Counted from the stretch's first letter, positions 55,527-62,720 are shown. The stretch: DNA of 64,000 nucleotides from Clostridia bacterium (GCA_017527065.1 JAFXQO010000025.1:38001-102000); one strand, 5' to 3'. The notes: generated by a model not told the origin, from the sequence alone. Numbers and translations: made by a program.

Positions 55527-57284
55527 TTATTTGCTGAACTGCGCCTTCAGCGCGTCCAGCTTGCCGCGATAGTGGGCGATCAGGAAGGTAACCAGCAGAA
55601 TGATCGAGAGGATCAGCTGCGGGACCAGCGTCTCCAGCCAGGGATACACGCCGAAGATCTGGATCACGTCGTTTTCCGGGATGCCGGGCACGCGCAGCGT
55701 CAGGTCGAACACATTGCCCTCGGCCAGCTCCTTGATGCCGCTGCCCAGGAAGGACACGCACATTACGGCCATCAGGATGGAGGTGGCGGTAAAGAACACC
55801 TTGATGGGCAGTTTGATGGACAGCTTCGTGATGGCCAGATACACGAACACCAGCAGCACGCAGCCCGTCGCGAATCCCGCCCACACCATGCCGGGGTTGC
55901 CCTCCGAGAGCATGGGCTGATAGAACAGCACCACCTCCGCGCCTTCCCGGAACACGGAGAGGAACGCGGTGAAGGCCAGGGCGAAGGCGCTGCCCTGCGC
56001 CACGGAGGACTGCACCCTGCCGTCTATATAGCGGCTCCAGGATGCGGCCTCCGCCTTGGAAATCATCCAGTTGCTCACGTAGAACAGCACGCACACGGCA
56101 ATCAGCGCCGTGATGCCCTCGATGACCTCCTGCGCCAGACCCGCGCCCACGAACGCCCGCTTGGCCCAGGCCAGAACGGCGGCGGCGACGAAGCTGGCGA
56201 TTACGCCGGCAATCGCGCCGAGGTACACGCTTTTCAGGTTCCGGCCGTTGCCGCTCTTCATGAGATAGGCGATGATGGCGGCGATGACCAGGATGGCCTC
56301 CAGGCCCTCGCGCACGATGATGCCAAACGCGCCCAGGAAGGTGAGCAGCCTCGGGTCGCTCTGCCTGACTTCGGTCTCTTCCGCTTCCGCGGCGGCCTTT
56401 TCGGCGGCTTCCGCAGCGGCGGCCGCCTTGGCTTCCTCGTTCTTCTCGTCGATGGCCCTGGCGTATTTCAGGATCGCGTTCTTGGCCGCGTCGGTGGAGG
56501 TGCGGAATTTGTTTTTCTGATACTTTTCCTCCCCGGAGGAGACCAGAGAACGCAGGGTGGTGAAGTGTTTCTCCATGGCCTGCCGGTCTTTCAGGGAGAG
56601 GTCGGTATAGATGGCGTGGTCCAGGCCGGATTCCTCGTAAACCGAGTAATAGGCGGTGTTCAGGTTATCCGCCGCCGCCTCGAAGTCCTTGTCCAGATAC
56701 CCCATGTAGGCGGTGTCCAGCAGCTCCTTCACCAGCGTCGCGGCCTCATACCAGTTTTCATATTTCGCGGCCGCGTTGGGATCGGCGCTGAAATCGGCGT
56801 AGGGATCGGAGGAAACCAGCTCGCCCCGCAGGTAGTATTTGGTCTCGCTCTGCACGCCGCCCTGCATGGCGGCCAGCTTGTTGCCGTCCTCGCGGATCAT
56901 GGCCTTGAGCTTTTGAAGGGCGCTGCGCACGGCGATTTTTGTATCCAGCGTTTCGTTTTCCTTTTTCACCGCCGCCTTGCAAGCCGAGAACTGCATCTCC
57001 ACGGCGTTCTTCCGGTTGCCGGAAACGTAGCTCATGGTCTGCCGCTCGAAGCCGGTGGTCTCGTACACCCGGAAATAGGCGTTGCTCACGTTGCTGTAGG
57101 CGGCGTCCGGGTCGCCGTCCAGGTAGGCCTCGAAGGCCGCGTCCAGGAACTTGTCGATTTCGTCCGCGGCGTCCGCCCAGCGGGTGGAGGCCGCTTCCTC
57201 GGCCAGGCCGTTGAGCGGCAGCGCCAGAACGATCCATATCATCATGCCGCACAGCAGACGGCAGGCGAGCCTTCCTCTTTTCAT
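55527..57284 (-). CDS. FTR1-family high-affinity iron permease
   Basis: A 585-residue iron permease. A signal-like start is followed by a 300-residue extracellular helical region made of two similar halves (FEAYLDGDPDAAYSNVSNAY and YMGYLDKDFEAAADNLNTAY), which looks like an internal duplication, and an Ala/Glu-rich coiled segment (about 285-310). The membrane domain has the two iron motifs REGLE at 325-329 and REGAE at 446-450. The second departs from REGLE by one residue. First gene of the ten-gene operon; operator C lies between its promoter and start. Confidence 0.95.
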   Translation of the reverse strand: MKRGRLACRLLCGMMIWIVLALPLNGLAEEAASTRWADAADEIDKFLDAAFEAYLDGDPDAAYSNVSNAYFRVYETTGFERQTMSYVSGNRKNAVEMQFSACKAAVKKENETLDTKIAVRSALQKLKAMIREDGNKLAAMQGGVQSETKYYLRGELVSSDPYADFSADPNAAAKYENWYEAATLVKELLDTAYMGYLDKDFEAAADNLNTAYYSVYEESGLDHAIYTDLSLKDRQAMEKHFTTLRSLVSSGEEKYQKNKFRTSTDAAKNAILKYARAIDEKNEEAKAAAAAEAAEKAAAEAEETEVRQSDPRLLTFLGAFGIIVREGLEAILVIAAIIAYLMKSGNGRNLKSVYLGAIAGVIASFVAAAVLAWAKRAFVGAGLAQEVIEGITALIAVCVLFYVSNWMISKAEAASWSRYIDGRVQSSVAQGSAFALAFTAFLSVFREGAEVVLFYQPMLSEGNPGMVWAGFATGCVLLVFVYLAITKLSIKLPIKVFFTATSILMAVMCVSFLGSGIKELAEGNVFDLTLRVPGIPENDVIQIFGVYPWLETLVPQLILSIILLVTFLIAHYRGKLDALKAQFSK

Positions 57285-57342
57285 GACAGGTCTTCCTTTC
57301 CCCGCATCCTCCCGGCAAAGGCGGAAGGCCGCGGCGCATATT

Positions 57343-57373
57343 GTTAGTAATCCCTAACCCGCTTGATATGATA
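57343..57373 (-). promoter_or_regulatory. FTR1 promoter -10 with iron-box-like operator C
   Basis: On the minus strand an extended -10 (TGC-TATCAT, 57368-57373) is followed nine bases later by the palindrome GTTAG-GGATTA-CTAAC (57343-57358). No good -35 box is visible. Confidence 0.7.
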
Positions 57374-57469
57374 GCACATCGGCAGCCCGCCCCGCTATCC
57401 TGATATTGACCAGTTCGTCATATCTAATTGTCTGAAATTGACTTTTTACAAAAACGGGTAGAAAAATGA

Positions 57470-57485
57470 GTTAGATTATGCTAAT
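57470..57485. promoter_or_regulatory. Iron-box-like operator D
   Basis: GTTAG-ATTATG-CTAAT, upstream of the araC-type/DtxR-like regulator pair. Confidence 0.7.
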
Positions 57486-57493
57486 ATGCATAT

Positions 57494-57511
57494 GGTTAGA
57501 TATGTCTAATC
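57494..57511. promoter_or_regulatory. Iron-box-like operator E
   Basis: GGTTAG-ATATGT-CTAATC, eight bases after operator D and about 36 bases before the regulator start codon. The pair suggests autoregulation. A further degenerate copy may lie near 57412-57426. The gap 57285-57547 holds no gene. Confidence 0.7.
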
Positions 57512-57547
57512 TTCTGACGGAACGCAAATCGGGAAGGGGGCCTTGAT

Positions 57548-57943
57548 TTGAAGGGCAAATCAGGAAGGGCTTCGCCGTCCGAACGGGAAACCGGCGGCGA
57601 GACGCTGGCGCGGGCCGCCATGGCCTACATCGAGGCGCACAGCGCCGAGAAGTTTTCGCTCCAGACGATGGCCGGCGCGCTGTTCGTGAACGGGAGCTAT
57701 CTGCTGCGCGCCTTCAAACGGCACACCGGATGCACGCTTCTCGCCTATCATCACCGCGTTCGCTGCGCGAAGGCCAAGGAACTTCTGGCCGGCTCGGATC
57801 GGAGCATATCGGAGATCGGCGAGATAACCGGCTTCGTTTCATCCTCCCATTTCGCGCATATTTTCAATAAGATGGAAGGATGCACGCCCACCGAATACCG
57901 CATGAGAAGCAGGCGTTCAGCCGTGAGAAAGGAGTCCCTATGA
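57548..57943 (+). CDS. AraC-type HTH protein without sensor domain
   Basis: A 131-residue protein consisting of little more than the AraC DNA-binding domain with its two HTH motifs: FSLQTMAGALFVNGSYLLRA and ISEIGEITGFVSSSHFAHIF, ending in GCTPTEYRMRSR. It begins with TTG after AAGGGGG. Without a ligand domain it may act with the DtxR-like protein encoded next, with which it shares an ATGA overlap. It probably controls the island's metal genes. Confidence 0.88.
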   Translation: MKGKSGRASPSERETGGETLARAAMAYIEAHSAEKFSLQTMAGALFVNGSYLLRAFKRHTGCTLLAYHHRVRCAKAKELLAGSDRSISEIGEITGFVSSSHFAHIFNKMEGCTPTEYRMRSRRSAVRKESL

Positions 57944-58299
57944 GTCAGTCACTGGATCGGTATTTATATACGATAAGGACGCTGCACGATCAGTATGTGT
58001 GCGTCCGTTCGGTGGATGTGGCGCACTATCTGGGCATTTCCAAAGCCTCCGTCAGCGCCGCCGTCAAAAAACTGGTTGAAGGCGGCATGCTGATCATGGA
58101 AGCGGACGGAAACCTGGTTCTGACACAAACGGGCGTTCAATACATGCTGGGCTATCGGGAGCGCTGCGATTTCTTTCATCGCCTGCTGCTAGCGGCCGGT
58201 CTGGAGCCAGACAACGCGGAAAGAGAAGCTTTTTCCCTGGCGCAGGCTGTACAGCCCGACACGTTTGCTGCATTGAAAAAGTATCTTGCTGATGTTTAG
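57940..58299 (+). CDS. Short DtxR/MntR-like regulator with altered metal ligands
   Basis: A 119-residue winged-helix protein aligning over its whole length with MntR: VRSVDVAHYLGISKASVSAAVKKL is the HTH and GNLVLTQTGVQYML the wing. By eye alignment to B. subtilis MntR, ligands D8, E11, H77, E102 and H103 become R7, Y10, a cysteine, Ser and Leu, and only E99 is kept. The protein may sense another metal or none. It is the best candidate to bind the TTAG-N6-CTAA operators. It is coupled to the AraC-type gene (ATGA) and has AAAGGAG. Confidence 0.82.
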   Translation: MSQSLDRYLYTIRTLHDQYVCVRSVDVAHYLGISKASVSAAVKKLVEGGMLIMEADGNLVLTQTGVQYMLGYRERCDFFHRLLLAAGLEPDNAEREAFSLAQAVQPDTFAALKKYLADV

Positions 58300-58347
58300 A
58301 CTTCGGATTTGGCTTTGAAAGAACCGGTAAGCATCGCGCGCAGTCCA

Positions 58348-59028
58348 TCATTTCACACACCGGAAAATCCCTTCCGCCCGGACAGTGTGCACCTCCACTT
58401 CCCGGTAAAAGCCTTTCAACCTGCTTTCCAGGCTCTCCTTTGTTTCAAACGGAGCAGTAAAGAAGCCCTTTGGCACATACATCTTCTTCACAAAGAAATC
58501 CGTTCGGGCAAATTCTCCCGCGATATAGAAGCAGCCGCAGAAGACGCCGCCGGGCTTCAGCACGCGGTATGTCTCCCGATATGCCGCCTCCTTGTCGGGG
58601 AAGGCGTGAAAGCCGTTCAGGGACAGCACGATGTCAAAGCTGCCGTCTTTATAGGGAAGCGCGCCCACATCGCCCTGTTGGAAGCGGACGTTTCCGACAG
58701 CCATGGCCGCTGCCCGTTTTTCGGCACGCGCCATCATATCCACGGAATAGTCCAGGCAGGTGATGTCCGCCTCCGGGAGGCTTTTATACAGCGGCATGGT
58801 CAGCACGCCTGTGCCCACCGGCACTTCCAGCAGCTTTCCCGCGAAATCTCCGGGGATCGGGGCCAGCGCGTCATTCAGCCATTGCGCCGCCTTTTCCGCG
58901 TCCAAACCCCAGACCAGGCTGTCCAACAGCTTCCCCAGTAAGGTCGAACGGGTGACAATGCCATCGTACATGGTGCCGAGATGGCCCAGTTGTTTATAGG
59001 ATGCCCTGATTTCATCGTGCCGTGACAT
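58348..59028 (-). CDS. Class I SAM-dependent methyltransferase
   Basis: A 226-residue cytoplasmic methyltransferase. Motif I is LLEVPVGTGVLTMPL, in which the usual glycines are partly replaced. Post-I is ITCLDYSVDMM, and FDIVLSLNGFHAFPDKEAAY and LKPGGVFCGCF follow. It is of the UbiE/Methyltransf_11 type. The substrate is unknown. It is last in a set that runs from the ZIP transporter gene through a second methyltransferase and a broken gene. Confidence 0.87.
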   Translation of the reverse strand: MSRHDEIRASYKQLGHLGTMYDGIVTRSTLLGKLLDSLVWGLDAEKAAQWLNDALAPIPGDFAGKLLEVPVGTGVLTMPLYKSLPEADITCLDYSVDMMARAEKRAAAMAVGNVRFQQGDVGALPYKDGSFDIVLSLNGFHAFPDKEAAYRETYRVLKPGGVFCGCFYIAGEFARTDFFVKKMYVPKGFFTAPFETKESLESRLKGFYREVEVHTVRAEGIFRCVK

Positions 59029-59041
59029 GCTTATTTCCTCC

Positions 59042-59369
59042 CTACAGCGTCGATCCGCCCAGACTCAGCCAGGCGGCTTCTTTTTTGTTCATGAAGGTTC
59101 CGTCTGTCGTGCCGATCAGGCGGAATTCCGCATGATATTGAACGCATCTGGTTCGCTTTTTCCATGCTGCTGCAAAACTTCGTACAGCGCGATGGTGGTC
59201 AGAATTAGCGCCAGGTGCTTGTAGTTTCCTTGATCGCAATACTGTTTTTCTTCTTCGATCAGCACCCGCATCCGGCATAGACATCCTGTTGAATATCCTT
59301 GGAAAGCGTAGGGAACAGCACTTTATAGCGGCTGATTGCCACCAGTTTTTCGGGCGTATACTGCTTCAT
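59042..59369 (-). pseudogene. Frameshifted small gene (ATC-hydrolase-like) with methyltransferase-like tail
   Basis: The frame opens at 59369 with an ATGA overlap with the upstream methyltransferase (QYTPEKLVAISRYKVLFPTL...). It breaks near 59272, where one base appears lost, continues as MRVLIEEEKQYCDQGNYKHL and LALILTTIALYEVLQQHG, and stops at about 59130. A third frame then gives RLIGTTDGTFMNKKEAAWLS to a stop at 59042, which resembles the C-terminus of the methyltransferase at 43761. The central part resembles the L-2-amino-thiazoline-4-carboxylic acid hydrolase-like family by memory; this is uncertain. At least two frameshifts make it nonfunctional unless there are sequencing errors. Confidence 0.65.
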
Positions 59370-59977
59370 TCTCCGTCATCCCTTTCGCACTCCGCGTACA
59401 TCATGGCGATGCGTGCAGCCATTTCCTTGCTGAAGGTCACGCGCCAGCCGTAGTTCCCCAGGAAACTCAGGTATTGCTGTGCCGTCCATTGATGCTCAAA
59501 GCGGATGCCCACGATGCGCAGGATGCCTGACCAGATGCGGCTTCCCAGCGTCCCCTTATGCTCCACAAAGTTGGGGGCGATGAGCAGCCCACCGGGCCGC
59601 AACACTCGTTTGATTTCATTCAGCACTTTCCCGGGATCGGGAACGATGTGCAAAGCATTTGCGATGATCACCGCGTCGAAAGAACCGTCAGCATAGGGCA
59701 GGTTCATGGCGTCTGCCACCTCGAAAGTAAGGTTGGGGATAGGTTCACCCTTCTTCGCCTGTGCGATCATGCCGTCGGAATAATCGGTCGCGATCATCCG
59801 TTTTGCCGCCGGAGCCACGTGTTTGGCAAGCAATCCGGGGCCTGTGGCGATCTCCAGCACTTCCATGCCCCGTATCTTTTCCGGGATGCGCTGATACATG
59901 AAATCGTAAATATGCTGATCGGCCTTCATGGCCTGCTTGTAGATCGGCGCGTATAAATCCCATATCTGTTTCGTCAA
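59366..59977 (-). CDS. Class I SAM-dependent methyltransferase
   Basis: A 203-residue UbiE/Methyltransf_11-type protein. Motif I is VLEIATGPGLLAKHV, then MIATDYSDGMIAQAKKG, FDAVIIANALHIVPDPGKVL and LRPGGLLIAPNF. It begins with TTG after GGAGGGG. It probably modifies a small molecule, conceivably a metallophore or an arsenic- or metal-related substrate, but nothing fixes this. Confidence 0.88.
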   Translation of the reverse strand: MTKQIWDLYAPIYKQAMKADQHIYDFMYQRIPEKIRGMEVLEIATGPGLLAKHVAPAAKRMIATDYSDGMIAQAKKGEPIPNLTFEVADAMNLPYADGSFDAVIIANALHIVPDPGKVLNEIKRVLRPGGLLIAPNFVEHKGTLGSRIWSGILRIVGIRFEHQWTAQQYLSFLGNYGWRVTFSKEMAARIAMMYAECERDDGE

Positions 59978-59999
59978 GCAATACCCCTCCGTTTTCAGA

Positions 60000-60782
60000 T
60001 CATCCCAACGCCACGTCCAGCGCCATCATCAGCGTAAAGCCCGCTGCAAACATCAAGACGCCGATATTGGAGTGTTCGCCCTCGCTCATTTCCGGGATCA
60101 GTTCTTCCACCACCACATACATCATGGCCCCCGCCGCAAAGCTCAGCAGATACGGCATCGCGGGCACGATCAGGGAGGATAAAAGGATGGTCAGCACCGC
60201 CGCAATGGGCTCCACCGCGCCGGACAGCACCCCGTCCCGGAACGCCCTGCCCTTGCGCTTTCCCTCCGCGTGCAGCGGCATGGAAATGATGGCCCCTTCC
60301 GGGAAGTTTTGGATGGCGATGCCCAGGGAAAGGGCCAGCGCACCGCCTGCGGTGATCTCCGCAGACCCGGACAGAAAACCGGCATACACCACACCCACCG
60401 CCATGCCTTCCGGGATGTTGTGAAGCGTAACGGCCAAAACCATCATGGTGGTTCGGGCCAGCCTGCTTTTCGGGCCTTCCGCTTGATTCGCGTTCATGTG
60501 CAGATGCGGGATGACGGAATCCAGCAGCAGGAGAAACAGGATGCCGCACCAGAACCCAATCACAGCGGGCAGAAAGGAAAGCTTGCCCATGGGCTCCGCC
60601 TGCTGCATGGCGGGGATAAGCAGGCTCCATATGGAAGCCGCCACCATCACGCCGCTGGCAAAGCCGGTCAAAGCCCGCTGAACGCCCCGGGAGAGCGACT
60701 TTTTCATGAAGAATACGCAGGCAGCCCCAGCGGACGTGCCGATAAATGGGATCAGAAGACCGATTCCTGTGTCCATGTTCAT
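60000..60782 (-). CDS. ZIP-family metal transporter
   Basis: A 260-residue membrane protein with about eight helices, of the ZupT/GufA-like ZIP branch that imports divalent metals. The metal site motifs are LHNIPEGMAVG in helix 4 and QNFPEGAIIS in helix 5. A cytoplasmic loop between helices 3 and 4 has HLHMNANQ, a possible metal-binding stretch. GAGGTG precedes the ATG. Its place on the island supports a general metal-supply role (zinc, iron or manganese). Confidence 0.93.
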   Translation of the reverse strand: MNMDTGIGLLIPFIGTSAGAACVFFMKKSLSRGVQRALTGFASGVMVAASIWSLLIPAMQQAEPMGKLSFLPAVIGFWCGILFLLLLDSVIPHLHMNANQAEGPKSRLARTTMMVLAVTLHNIPEGMAVGVVYAGFLSGSAEITAGGALALSLGIAIQNFPEGAIISMPLHAEGKRKGRAFRDGVLSGAVEPIAAVLTILLSSLIVPAMPYLLSFAAGAMMYVVVEELIPEMSEGEHSNIGVLMFAAGFTLMMALDVALG

Positions 60783-60799
60783 TGCGCGTCACCTCGTTT

Positions 60800-61663
60800 T
60801 CAGCGGTTTTTCTTTTCCAGCCGGACGGTTCTGGCCTTTTCTTCCGTGTCCTCGTCCTCGACATAGCCGTCATACGGCGCGTCCGGATCGGAATAATGCT
60901 TCGTGAAGGGCTTGCAGATTTCTTCCCGGTGGGCAAAGGCAAAATCCAGATCGTCCGTCCAGCCGGTATGCCCGGTAATGACAGCAATCCGACGATTCCG
61001 GGCGCGGATGTTTTCTTCCAGTTTCTGAAGGGACTGAACAGCCAGCCTGTTATCCTCCGCCAGGGTGCTGATGAAACTGTACCCGCCGTCTGCGCCGAAC
61101 CAGATGGTGTCGCCGGTAAAAAGGTAGGTATCGTCGATCAGATACACCATGTGTCCCCAGGTATGGCCCGGCACATGCAGGCATTCAATTTTGATGTCCC
61201 CGATATGGAAAACCTCGCCATCCTTCAGCAGCCTCTTTTTGTTGTCCATCTTTACCATGGGCAGTTTATACAGTCCATGAAAGACCTTCCGACGCTTTTC
61301 CCCGGTCAGGTAGCGGTTTTCGATCTCGCCGATATAGACCGTTGCGTTCTTGAACAGCAATTCGCTGTCCGTTTCCAGCGCGCCCACGTGATCGGTGTCC
61401 TGATGGGTGATGAGGATGTCCCGGATTGAGGTTGGATCGATGTCCAGCCAGCTCATCTTCTCCCGGAGACGCTCATAGTTGTATCCCGCGTCGATCATAA
61501 CGGTCGTACCGTTTTTGGTATAGAAGAAGATATTAGCCACCCATTCCCGCACGCAGGCAACGTGATCGTCGATCCAGCCCGTATTCAGGGGCTTGAAGAT
61601 CGCACGCCCCCGAAACAAGGCACTCATGGATTTCTTCTGGTGTTCGGAATCCTTTCTTGCCAT
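60800..61663 (-). CDS. MBL-fold metallohydrolase
   Basis: A 287-residue metallo-beta-lactamase-fold hydrolase. The metal motif HxDxDH is THQDTDHVG, and HVPGHTWGHMVY and FTGDTIWFG supply the further ligands. It has no signal peptide. Similar proteins include glyoxalase II- and quorum-lactonase-like enzymes; the substrate is unknown. It starts after GGAAGGAGG and is preceded by operator F, so it probably leads the operon that includes the ZIP gene, 17 bases on. Confidence 0.9.
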   Translation of the reverse strand: MARKDSEHQKKSMSALFRGRAIFKPLNTGWIDDHVACVREWVANIFFYTKNGTTVMIDAGYNYERLREKMSWLDIDPTSIRDILITHQDTDHVGALETDSELLFKNATVYIGEIENRYLTGEKRRKVFHGLYKLPMVKMDNKKRLLKDGEVFHIGDIKIECLHVPGHTWGHMVYLIDDTYLFTGDTIWFGADGGYSFISTLAEDNRLAVQSLQKLEENIRARNRRIAVITGHTGWTDDLDFAFAHREEICKPFTKHYSDPDAPYDGYVEDEDTEEKARTVRLEKKNR

Positions 61664-61759
61664 GGTTCAGTCCTCCTTCCAATCTGCAATGCTGATTTCC
61701 GCTTTTCGGGACATGACCAGCAAACATGCACATTCGTGTTTTGTTCCCTTTTTATGGTT

Positions 61760-61775
61760 GTTAGTCTGTGCTAAC
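61760..61775. promoter_or_regulatory. Iron-box-like operator F
   Basis: GTTAG-TCTGTG-CTAAC, upstream of the MBL-ZIP-methyltransferase set. On the minus strand it lies between a TTGAGT and a CATAAA that could be a weak -35/-10 pair. Confidence 0.72.
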
Positions 61776-61797
61776 TCAAATCTAAAAAAATAACTGC

Positions 61798-61998
61798 TTA
61801 TATGGAGCATTCGGTTCTTTCGAGCTTTTTTACGCCCGGTTTCTGCTTCTTCGGCTTCACCGCATTTTCCGGAACAGCCCGAGAACGACCAAACCGTTCA
61901 CATCCTGGAACTCGCCCTTCAAGAATATATTGATTGACCCAGCGGACGGAAATGCCCCATCTATTGGCTGTTTCCTGTATCGACAGATAGCCTTTCAA
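61798..61998 (-). CDS. Small HTH (excisionase-like) DNA-binding protein
   Basis: A 66-residue basic protein with a MerR/excisionase-type winged helix: YLSIQETANRWGISVRWVNQ, then GRVPGCERFGRSRAVP, the wing and the usual element. Proteins of this size beside an integrase are often recombination directionality factors, but a host-type small regulator is also possible. Its promoter carries operator G at +1, tying it to the metal regulon. Confidence 0.75.
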   Translation of the reverse strand: MKGYLSIQETANRWGISVRWVNQYILEGRVPGCERFGRSRAVPENAVKPKKQKPGVKKLERTECSI

Positions 61999-62056
61999 AT
62001 AAACACTTCCCGTTACTCTTCCGCATCAGGAAACAAGGTGTTGGAGGCGTCATGGA

Positions 62057-62107
62057 GATTAGTCGCCTCTAACACCTCTATTATATTCTTTAATCGGCAG
62101 ATATCAA
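62057..62107 (-). promoter_or_regulatory. Promoter with iron-box-like operator G
   Basis: On the minus strand TTGATA (62102-62107), 16 bases, TATAAT (62080-62085), then after six bases the palindrome GTTAG-AGGCGA-CTAATC (62057-62074). The layout copies that at operator B. The operator also lies in one arm of an imperfect hairpin (62038-62074). Confidence 0.78.
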
Positions 62108-62226
62108 GGGGGGAATGAAAATTTTACTGTTATGCCATCCGCTCTGGAACATTCAGTTCAAAGTGTTTTCTTCTCTGTTGACACCCTTTCGTTGACATCC
62201 TCATCGGCTGCAATACTCCAATAACA

Positions 62227-62460
62227 GTGACTTTTCATTGGCATTTATTCCCACAGCGGCAATTCTTTCATTTGGCATGGCTCGGGCTCCTTCTGTTGGA
62301 AGGTTATTACATTTTTATACTTATAGGGCATTCCGATATTGCCACAACACTGAACATCTACGCGGACATGACAAAGGAGCTCAAGAAAAAGGAATTCACG
62401 GGACTCGATACCTACTTCAAAAAAAGGACAATGAGCAACATCGCGGAAACGGGGCATTGA
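62227..62460 (+). pseudogene. Remnant of a tyrosine recombinase (integrase) C-terminus
   Basis: Only the last 45 or so residues resemble an integrase: IGHSDIATTLNIYADMTKEL followed by KKKEFTGLDTYFKK. This includes the second conserved His and the catalytic Tyr of the family. The catalytic Arg and the first His-x-x-Arg box are absent, and the sequence before IGHSD has no similarity in any frame I read. It lies 133 bases from the right attachment site, where an intact int gene would be expected, so the enzyme has decayed. Confidence 0.82.
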
Positions 62461-62463
62461 GCC

Positions 62464-62486
62464 GTTTAAGCCAGAGCGTAAGCCAA
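62464..62486 (+). repeat. Right arm-type repeat inside the island
   Basis: Direct copy of 40094-40115 with one extra base. Two GGCTTATG units follow at 62505-62523, the reverse complement of the same core with a variant base, as in integrase arm sites. Confidence 0.68.
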
Positions 62487-62592
62487 CAAGAACATTTTGG
62501 GTAACGGCTTATGGAGGCTTATGAATTGAGTATCCCTTCATTTGAAAGAGAGCGTGCCGTTATAAAGACTTATGGCGGGAGCACGTCTGAAA

Positions 62593-62621
62593 TCCCCACG
62601 ATGAAGCCAATCGACTGACGA
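62593..62621 (+). repeat. Right attachment site (attR), copy of the lysS end
   Basis: 28 of 29 bases match 40002-40030, including the lysS stop codon. Translated in that frame it still reads PTMKPID and stop. Native sequence follows. The 62461-62769 gap also holds the next promoter and no gene. Confidence 0.9.
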
Positions 62622-62690
62622 AAAGCCCAAACCCCGGCTCCGCATGGATTTCCTCGTTTTGTCAAAACTCTGTGGCAGGCGAGAAAACTA

Positions 62691-62720
62691 TTGCAAACAG
62701 ACCGCCCGGCATGGTATACT
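62691..62720 (+). promoter_or_regulatory. Promoter of the IscU-like gene
   Basis: TTGCAA, 18 bases, TATACT, about 50 bases before the start codon. Confidence 0.65.

Larger units (their letters stand above)
40031..62592. mobile_element. Genomic island inserted at lysS
   Basis: The 22.6-kb interval between the two lysS-end repeats. It is distinct in content: nearly all genes serve metal uptake or are methyltransferases and regulators, they lie mostly on the minus strand, and both end thirds read as clearly less GC-rich than the flanks. A truncated tyrosine-integrase C-terminus and a small excisionase-like protein lie at the right end. No conjugation, replication or phage structural genes are present, so today it is probably a fixed or mobilisable remnant. 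Confidence 0.85.
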
